A stretch of DNA of 64,000 nt, from assembly GCA_947643595.1 (NCBI GenBank), contig CANRWP010000007.1:1-64000 (forward strand). The letters run 5' to 3'. This stretch comes from an uncultured bacterium. GTDB taxonomy: Bacteria; Bacillota; Clostridia; Lachnospirales; Lachnospiraceae. A program made the position numbers and the translations under genes. Below are positions 59,308 through 64,000 of the stretch, one piece after another. The notes beneath the pieces are model-generated. The model was not told where the DNA came from. It saw only the letters and a program-made list of their open reading frames with translations, and did not search any database. Numbering within the stretch: position 1 is the first letter of the stretch; each line of letters opens with the position of its first letter.

Positions 59308-60156
59308 TCAGGCCTTCCCCTCACTTCCGCAGAGTTTGATCTTCTCACACACCAGATCCGTCACGCGATCCATGCCGACAGCGCCGTACTTCTTCGGGTC
59401 AAAGGCGTCAGGATTCTCTTTCAGGTAAGCCTTCACGCCGTCGCTGTAGGCGATCCGCAGCTCCGTCGCGAAATTCACCTTGCAGATGCCCCTCCTGATG
59501 CACTCCCGCACCGTCTCATCGGGCACGCCGGAGGCGCCGTGGAGCACCAGCGGAATCGACACTTTCGCCCGGATCTCGGACAGTCTCTCCAGATCCAGTT
59601 TCGGCTCACCTTTATAGATGCCGTGGGCCGTGCCGATGGCCACCGCCAGGGAATCGATTCCCGTCTCCTCCACAAAGCGCACCGCGTCCTCCGGGTCCGT
59701 ATAGCCCGGATCATTGCACTCCAGGTCATCCTCTTTTCCGCCCACTTTGCCGAGCTCCGCTTCCACCGGAATATCGGACGCGCCGCAGGCATCCACCACT
59801 CTCCTGCTCAGAGCGATATTATCCTCGAACGCCTCCTTGGATCCGTCGATCATAATCGAGGTATATCCCACGCGCAAAGCCTGCATCGCCAGCGCAAAAC
59901 TGCTGCCGTGATCCAGGTGAAGCGCCACGGGCACTTTCGCCCGCCTGGCCGCCGCTTTCACATTGGCATAGTACATGTCAATACCCGCATATTTGATCGT
60001 GGATGGCGTAGTCTGCAAAATGGCCGGCGCATTCATCTTCTCCGCGGCCTTTACCACCGCCATCACCATCTCCATGTTTTCCACATTGAAGGCGCCCACC
60101 GCGTAACCGCCCTTCTGTGCGTCCATCAATAACTGCTTTGTTGTAACTAACGGCAT
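59308..60156 (-). CDS. Class II fructose/tagatose-bisphosphate aldolase family protein
   Basis: 282 aa. Zinc-binding histidine in VPVALHLDHGSSFALAM (near residue 82), VEAELGKVGGKEDD (near 132), AVAIGTAHGIYKGEP (near 178) and PLVLHGASGVPDETV (near 208) with the loop Gly residues. The family cleaves ketose-1,6-bisphosphates into two trioses. The closest forms are GatY/KbaY-like or FbaA. It is the last gene of the operon, next to a PfkB kinase that could make its substrate. Confidence 0.9.
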   Translation of the reverse strand: MPLVTTKQLLMDAQKGGYAVGAFNVENMEMVMAVVKAAEKMNAPAILQTTPSTIKYAGIDMYYANVKAAARRAKVPVALHLDHGSSFALAMQALRVGYTSIMIDGSKEAFEDNIALSRRVVDACGASDIPVEAELGKVGGKEDDLECNDPGYTDPEDAVRFVEETGIDSLAVAIGTAHGIYKGEPKLDLERLSEIRAKVSIPLVLHGASGVPDETVRECIRRGICKVNFATELRIAYSDGVKAYLKENPDAFDPKKYGAVGMDRVTDLVCEKIKLCGSEGKA

Positions 60157-60173
60157 ACTCTCTTCCTTCTTTC

Positions 60174-61103
60174 TTATAGTCTGATCACTTCTACTCTCTG
60201 AAACAACTGCTCACTGGTCTCTCTCTCAAAGTCTCCCGTGTTCGGGGAGAGGGCATTCGCGCTGGCCACCGCCACCGCATACCGCAGAACTTTCTTTGGC
60301 TCCCATTTCCTGACAAACCCCACCGCCATGGCTCCGACCATGGAGTCGCCGCATCCCACGGTGTTCACCGCCTCTATTTTCGGCGGGATCCCCTGGAAAG
60401 CACCGTCCTCACATACCATCAAAGCGCCGTCGCCGCCGAGGGAGATCACCACAAAGGGAACTCCTCTTCTCTGAATCTCTTTCGCCTTTTCCAGAACATC
60501 TTTCCGTCCGTTTATTTTCGTATGGAACAGCGCTTCCAACTCATCCCGGTTTGGCTTCACCACGGTGGGCTTCGCCTCCATCCCGCTCTCCAGCAGACTG
60601 CCGCTGGTATCCAGAATGACCTGTTTTCCGGCTTTCTTCGCCGCCATTATCATATCCCTGTAAATGTCCTGCGGCACACCGGCGGGCACACTGCCGGACA
60701 TGGTTATCACTGCGCTGCCCTCTATGATCTCCGGAAATCTCTCGAGAAACTTACGCGTCTCCTGGTCCGTCACATGACAGCCCGGCTCCAGGTACTCGGT
60801 GGATCCAAATTTCTCATCCAGAATATTGATGCAGCTTCTGGTCTCCCCGTCGATGTGCACAAAGTCATGGGCGATTCCGTCCTCCGTCAGCATTGCTTCC
60901 AGATACTTCCCATTATAACCGCCTACAAGCCCTGTTGCAAGAACTTCCTCCCCGCATAAGTGCACGATCCTCGCCACATTCAGTCCCTTGCCTCCGGCGG
61001 AATTATGTACGGACTTTACCCGCATCACCGTCCCGTTCTCTATACTGCATTCCATGTGATAGGCTTTATCAATGGACGCATTCAGCGTGACCGTCGTTAT
61101 CAT
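60174..61103 (-). CDS. PfkB-family sugar-phosphate kinase (1-phosphofructokinase/tagatose-6-P kinase-like)
   Basis: 309 aa starting MITTVTLNASIDKAYHMECS; GGAGG lies 9 nt upstream of the ATG at 61103. Signatures are SAGGKGLNVARIVHLCGEEV (near 38), VVKPNRDELEALF, and the catalytic VNTVGCGDSMVGAMAVGF (near 250). It phosphorylates a ketose phosphate to the 1,6-bisphosphate. It lies 17 nt before the aldolase gene. Confidence 0.92.
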   Translation of the reverse strand: MITTVTLNASIDKAYHMECSIENGTVMRVKSVHNSAGGKGLNVARIVHLCGEEVLATGLVGGYNGKYLEAMLTEDGIAHDFVHIDGETRSCINILDEKFGSTEYLEPGCHVTDQETRKFLERFPEIIEGSAVITMSGSVPAGVPQDIYRDMIMAAKKAGKQVILDTSGSLLESGMEAKPTVVKPNRDELEALFHTKINGRKDVLEKAKEIQRRGVPFVVISLGGDGALMVCEDGAFQGIPPKIEAVNTVGCGDSMVGAMAVGFVRKWEPKKVLRYAVAVASANALSPNTGDFERETSEQLFQRVEVIRL

Positions 61104-61128
61104 CTGCCAAATCCTCCTGCTTTCTGTT

Positions 61129-62136
61129 TTACTGCGCATCCGGGCAGTCCACGATCACACCGTCCTCATCCCAGAGATCGTGCCAGTCGGTCGCGCCCTC
61201 CCAGAGGAACACCTGCCCTTTTACCAGACGGTTATTTTTCTCCAGCATCGCGATCACTTTCATCTCTTCCTCTGTCAGCGGTTCCGTCACCGTGGATTCC
61301 AGATTGCTCGTGTACTCCATCTCGTGAATGGAGAACGGAATCGGGATCTGGCCTCTCTGCACGGCCCATTTCAGAGCGATGATCGCGGGATGCACGCCGT
61401 GCGCTTTCGCTATCTCCCTGAATTCCGGCACCTGCATATCCGCGATATCATCCGGCTCCATATCGCGCTCCGGTCTCTGGGGCGAACCAAGAGGCATAAA
61501 GCCGATAGGCTGGATATCATGAGCTTTCAGATAGTCGAACAGCTCCTGCTGCTGGAAGCAGGGGTGAAGCTCCAGTTCGCATGCCACGGGCTTGATCTCA
61601 AACTTGTCGATCACCGCATTTAACTTCGGGATCGTCATATTGGAGATACCGATATGACGGATCAGTCCTTTTCTCACCAGCTCTTCGCACTGTCTGTAGG
61701 TATCCATAAATTCCGCCACGGAGAAAGGCCTGGAATCCGGATTTCTGGAATCCACCGTGCAGTGCGGCGCATGATAATTCGGGAACGGCCAGTGGATAAA
61801 GAACAGATCGATATAATCACACTTCAGATCCTCAATGCTCTTTCTGCAGGATTTCTCCACCTCTCTGTGCATATCATTCCATACTTTTGTCATAATATAG
61901 AGGTCTTTTCTCTCCACAACGCCTTCCTTGAACGCCTCCTCAAACACCTCTCCAATCTGGTCCTCATTGCCGTAACACGCCGCACAGTCGAACATCCGGT
62001 AGCCTGCCCGGATCGCTCCCGCCACCGCCGTCGAAACCTGCTCCGCGCTAAACCGGTCGGAGCCGAACGTGCCCATGCCGATACAGGGAACCTTGTCTCC
62101 CGTGTTTAATGTGATCTGTGGAACTTTTACTGCCAT
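61129..62136 (-). CDS. Aldo/keto reductase
   Basis: 335 aa TIM-barrel oxidoreductase. Catalytic tetrad visible: Asp and Tyr in FDCAACYGNEDQIGE (near 50-56), Lys in IMTKVWND (near 84), His in FFIHWPFPNY (near 117). The cofactor region is IPIPFSIHEMEYTSNLESTV (near 275). It would interconvert an aldose and its polyol with NAD(P)H. The C-terminus (WEGATDWHDLWDEDG) is longer than usual. Operon neighbour of the dehydrogenase and kinases. Confidence 0.92.
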   Translation of the reverse strand: MAVKVPQITLNTGDKVPCIGMGTFGSDRFSAEQVSTAVAGAIRAGYRMFDCAACYGNEDQIGEVFEEAFKEGVVERKDLYIMTKVWNDMHREVEKSCRKSIEDLKCDYIDLFFIHWPFPNYHAPHCTVDSRNPDSRPFSVAEFMDTYRQCEELVRKGLIRHIGISNMTIPKLNAVIDKFEIKPVACELELHPCFQQQELFDYLKAHDIQPIGFMPLGSPQRPERDMEPDDIADMQVPEFREIAKAHGVHPAIIALKWAVQRGQIPIPFSIHEMEYTSNLESTVTEPLTEEEMKVIAMLEKNNRLVKGQVFLWEGATDWHDLWDEDGVIVDCPDAQ

Positions 62137-62172
62137 AATACTTTCTCCTCTTCTCTTTCTTTTTATTTTTTC

Positions 62173-63222
62173 TTATGCTTCGCTGTCGATCAGTATCTTT
62201 CCCTTCACCTGCCCCGGCGTTTTGTACATCTCGAACGCCGTGTCGATCTGTGAGAGCGGAATCTTCTTATAGATAAAAGAATCGTCAAATTTCAACTCCC
62301 CTGTCTGAAAGAAATGCGCCGCGAGCTCCCATTCCTCCCCCGGAAACGGAGCCGAATAACTCATCCAGGAACCGGTCAGAGTAAACTCCCTGCGGTTGAT
62401 GTTCTCCCACTCCTCCACGCTGAAGGAGAGTTCCCTTGTGGGCGTTCCGATAAAACATACCTGCGCTTTGTTCGCTGCCAGCCGAAACGCCATCTTCATC
62501 GTGACGGTGTTGCCGGCCGTCTCATAAATATAATCGAATCCGCGGCCCTCCGTCAGTTCTTTCACCTGCTCCATATAGTCTGCCCGGCCGGAGTCGACGA
62601 CCGCGTCCGCCCCCAGTCTCTTTGCGAGCTCAAGTCTCTCCTGCACGATATCGAACACCACGACCTGCCTTGCCCCGTATATTTTCGCCCACTGCATCGT
62701 CAGCATACCGATCGTGCCGCCGCCCAGAATCGCTACGGTCTTGCCCCCCTTGTAGTCCAGTCTGCGCAGCCCATGCAGCGCCACAGTGGCAGGCTCAAAG
62801 AAAGCGCCCATCTCAAAACTCACCGAGTCGTCAAACTTTACAACACATCTCTCCGGAACGGACACATACTCCGCGAAGCTGCCGAACTCCCTGGAACCGA
62901 TAAAACTGTAGTGCTTGCAGAGGGAATAATTCCCCTTCTGACAGTCCTCACACTTCATACAGGGCACAAGCGGCACCCCCGCCACTCTGTCTCCGGGTTT
63001 TACGCTCGTCACGTCCTCCCCTGTTTCGGCCACCGTACCGGAAAATTCATGTCCCAGCACGTTTGGAAAATAGTGGCAGGCGTCCCCGTTTACCCTGGGG
63101 ATGTCCGAACCGCAGATACCGGTGTACTTCACCTTCACCACCACTTTTCCCGGCTCCGCCCCCGGTTTCGGAATCTCCTCATATCGAATATCATTTTTTG
63201 CGTGAACAACTCCTGCTTTCAT
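62173..63222 (-). CDS. Zinc-dependent alcohol/polyol dehydrogenase (GatD/sorbitol dehydrogenase-like)
   Basis: 349 aa starting MKAGVVHAKNDIRYEEIPKP; GGAGG lies 6 nt before the ATG. The catalytic zinc is held by CGSDIPRVNGD (Cys38), GHEFSGTV (His-Glu). The structural zinc site is CMKCEDCQKGNYSLC (near 92). The nucleotide fold is AILGGGTIGMLTMQW (near 165). It most resembles galactitol-1-phosphate 5-dehydrogenase. It oxidises a polyol or polyol phosphate to a ketose. Its ATG overlaps the FGGY kinase stop by 4 nt. Confidence 0.9.
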   Translation of the reverse strand: MKAGVVHAKNDIRYEEIPKPGAEPGKVVVKVKYTGICGSDIPRVNGDACHYFPNVLGHEFSGTVAETGEDVTSVKPGDRVAGVPLVPCMKCEDCQKGNYSLCKHYSFIGSREFGSFAEYVSVPERCVVKFDDSVSFEMGAFFEPATVALHGLRRLDYKGGKTVAILGGGTIGMLTMQWAKIYGARQVVVFDIVQERLELAKRLGADAVVDSGRADYMEQVKELTEGRGFDYIYETAGNTVTMKMAFRLAANKAQVCFIGTPTRELSFSVEEWENINRREFTLTGSWMSYSAPFPGEEWELAAHFFQTGELKFDDSFIYKKIPLSQIDTAFEMYKTPGQVKGKILIDSEA

Positions 63223-64000
63223 AGCGCCTCCTGTATCTCCTGCATTTTTTTCGATAATTTCAAATACTTTTCCATACAATGACCGTATATCTCATGCCGC
63301 TCTCTGTCCGGCTTCTGCACTCTTGTGATGCGGATGGTGCGGTTTACCGCCTCCTCATAATCCCTGTAGACTCCGCAGCCGACACCGGCCAACAGAGCCG
63401 CCCCAAGGGTCGTCGCCGTATCGGAAGCCGGCACCTGTATGGTCTTTCCCGTCACATCCGCCTTGATCTGCGTCCAGAGCAGCGAATTGGCGGAACCGCC
63501 CATGGCGTTCATCACATCCACGCAGGCGCCCGTCTCCTCCGCCGTCCTTAGATTGTGTTCCAGGGAAAAGGCAACGCCCTCCAGCAGAGCCCGGATCATG
63601 TGGCCTCTCGTCTTGTCATAGGAGAGTCCGTAGAAAACCCCTTTCGCATCCGGATTCCAGATCGGTGAACGCTCCCCCGCCATGTAGGGAAGAAACAGAA
63701 CCCCCTCCGCTCCTGCCGACACGTTTTCGGCCTCCGCGGTCAGTTCATCAAAGCTCATCCCCTTCCCCAGCTCCTGTCTGAACCACTTTAACACACCGCC
63801 GCCTCCCACGGTCCCCCCCTGCAAAAGCCACCGGCCGGGAACCACGTGCGTTCCCAGAATCAGTTTTCTGTGTGCCAGCGCCCTGTCGGTACAGATGCTC
63901 ATTCCGCCCGCCTGGCCGCCCTGCTCCTGCGTTTGACCCGCCTGGTATACGCCCGCTCCCAGCGTCCCGCATGCGGCGTCAAGTCCTCCTGCCACCACCG
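63219..64000 (-). CDS. FGGY-family carbohydrate kinase (xylulokinase-like), C-terminal part
   Basis: The last about 260 residues of a kinase that runs off the right edge. AACGTLGAG and GRWLLQGGTVGGGGVLKWFR belong to the sugar-binding region, FLPYMAGERSPIWNPDAKGV is the FGGY motif 2-type signature, and NAMGGSANSLLWTQIKADVT then DTATTLGAALLAGVGCGVYR complete the ATPase fold. Xylulokinase-like members phosphorylate ketopentoses or related ketoses. It is the first gene of the operon seen in this window; more may lie to the right. Confidence 0.9.
   Translation of the reverse strand, partial: VVAGGLDAACGTLGAGVYQAGQTQEQGGQAGGMSICTDRALAHRKLILGTHVVPGRWLLQGGTVGGGGVLKWFRQELGKGMSFDELTAEAENVSAGAEGVLFLPYMAGERSPIWNPDAKGVFYGLSYDKTRGHMIRALLEGVAFSLEHNLRTAEETGACVDVMNAMGGSANSLLWTQIKADVTGKTIQVPASDTATTLGAALLAGVGCGVYRDYEEAVNRTIRITRVQKPDRERHEIYGHCMEKYLKLSKKMQEIQEAL

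Overview
The window looks like chromosome of a gut-type Lachnospiraceae (Clostridia, Bacillota). The evidence is strong purine-rich Shine-Dalgarno sites, TTGACA/TATAAT promoters with 17-bp spacers, a YesMN-like two-component pair, ECF transport, AGE/GH51 sugar genes, a DtxR-type regulator beside feoAB, and several proteins whose closest remembered relatives are Lachnospiraceae. Most of it is ordinary core and sugar-catabolic chromosome, GC-balanced to slightly GC-rich. A visibly AT-richer block lies at about 29.1-38.3 kb. No similarity search was possible, so all names rest on motifs and remembered family signatures.

Layout. 0-0.8 kb: debris of mobile DNA (C-terminal piece of a large serine recombinase, IS21-like end repeats, a dyad, a PD-(D/E)XK nuclease scrap). 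0.85-10.1 kb (minus strand): TIM-barrel protein, unknown protein, VanZ-like protein, an internally deleted degV, htpG under a perfect CIRCE operator, a foldase lipoprotein-dfrA-thyA group, a beta-CASP nuclease-like protein and TraX. tRNA-Gly follows. 10.3-14.4 kb: small XRE regulator with a divergent small gene, then the feoA-feoA-feoB-Cys-rich peptide operon facing a DtxR/MntR-type regulator. 14.5-28.8 kb: PAP2-like protein, an orphan ABC binding lipoprotein, an amino-sugar group (AGE isomerase, PHP, HAD, nagA, divergent nagB), pepT, exonuclease III, two MATE exporters, an HPr-like protein without the active histidine, SseB-like protein and uridine kinase. tRNA-Pro follows.

29.1-38.3 kb is a defence-flavoured insert: a decayed toxin-antitoxin pair, a HEPN-like protein of unknown function, and a type I restriction-modification operon (hsdR-hsdM-hsdS) preceded by a DUF234-type ATPase with a consensus promoter. 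38.4-48.4 kb is an arabinoside system: GH51 arabinofuranosidase, a ribose-type ABC importer, and a YesN/YesM-like regulator pair with its own promoter.

48.4-54.2 kb pairs nickel uptake (fused NikMN, NikQ, NikO) with nickel-pincer cofactor synthesis (LarB, LarC, LarE); no larA enzyme is in view. 54.3-59 kb: FucU/RbsD mutarotase, PepD, and infC-rpmI-rplT with an AUU start and an attenuator leader, then an Rpn-family nuclease. 59.3 kb to the right edge: aldolase, PfkB kinase, aldo/keto reductase, zinc dehydrogenase and an FGGY kinase, which together form a plausible polyol or uncommon-sugar pathway cut by the window edge.

Most notable: CIRCE control of htpG, the HEPN gene closing the type I RM operon, the 41-bp-spaced direct repeats before the arabinoside operon, and the nickel/Lar operon that has no visible promoter of its own behind a terminator.
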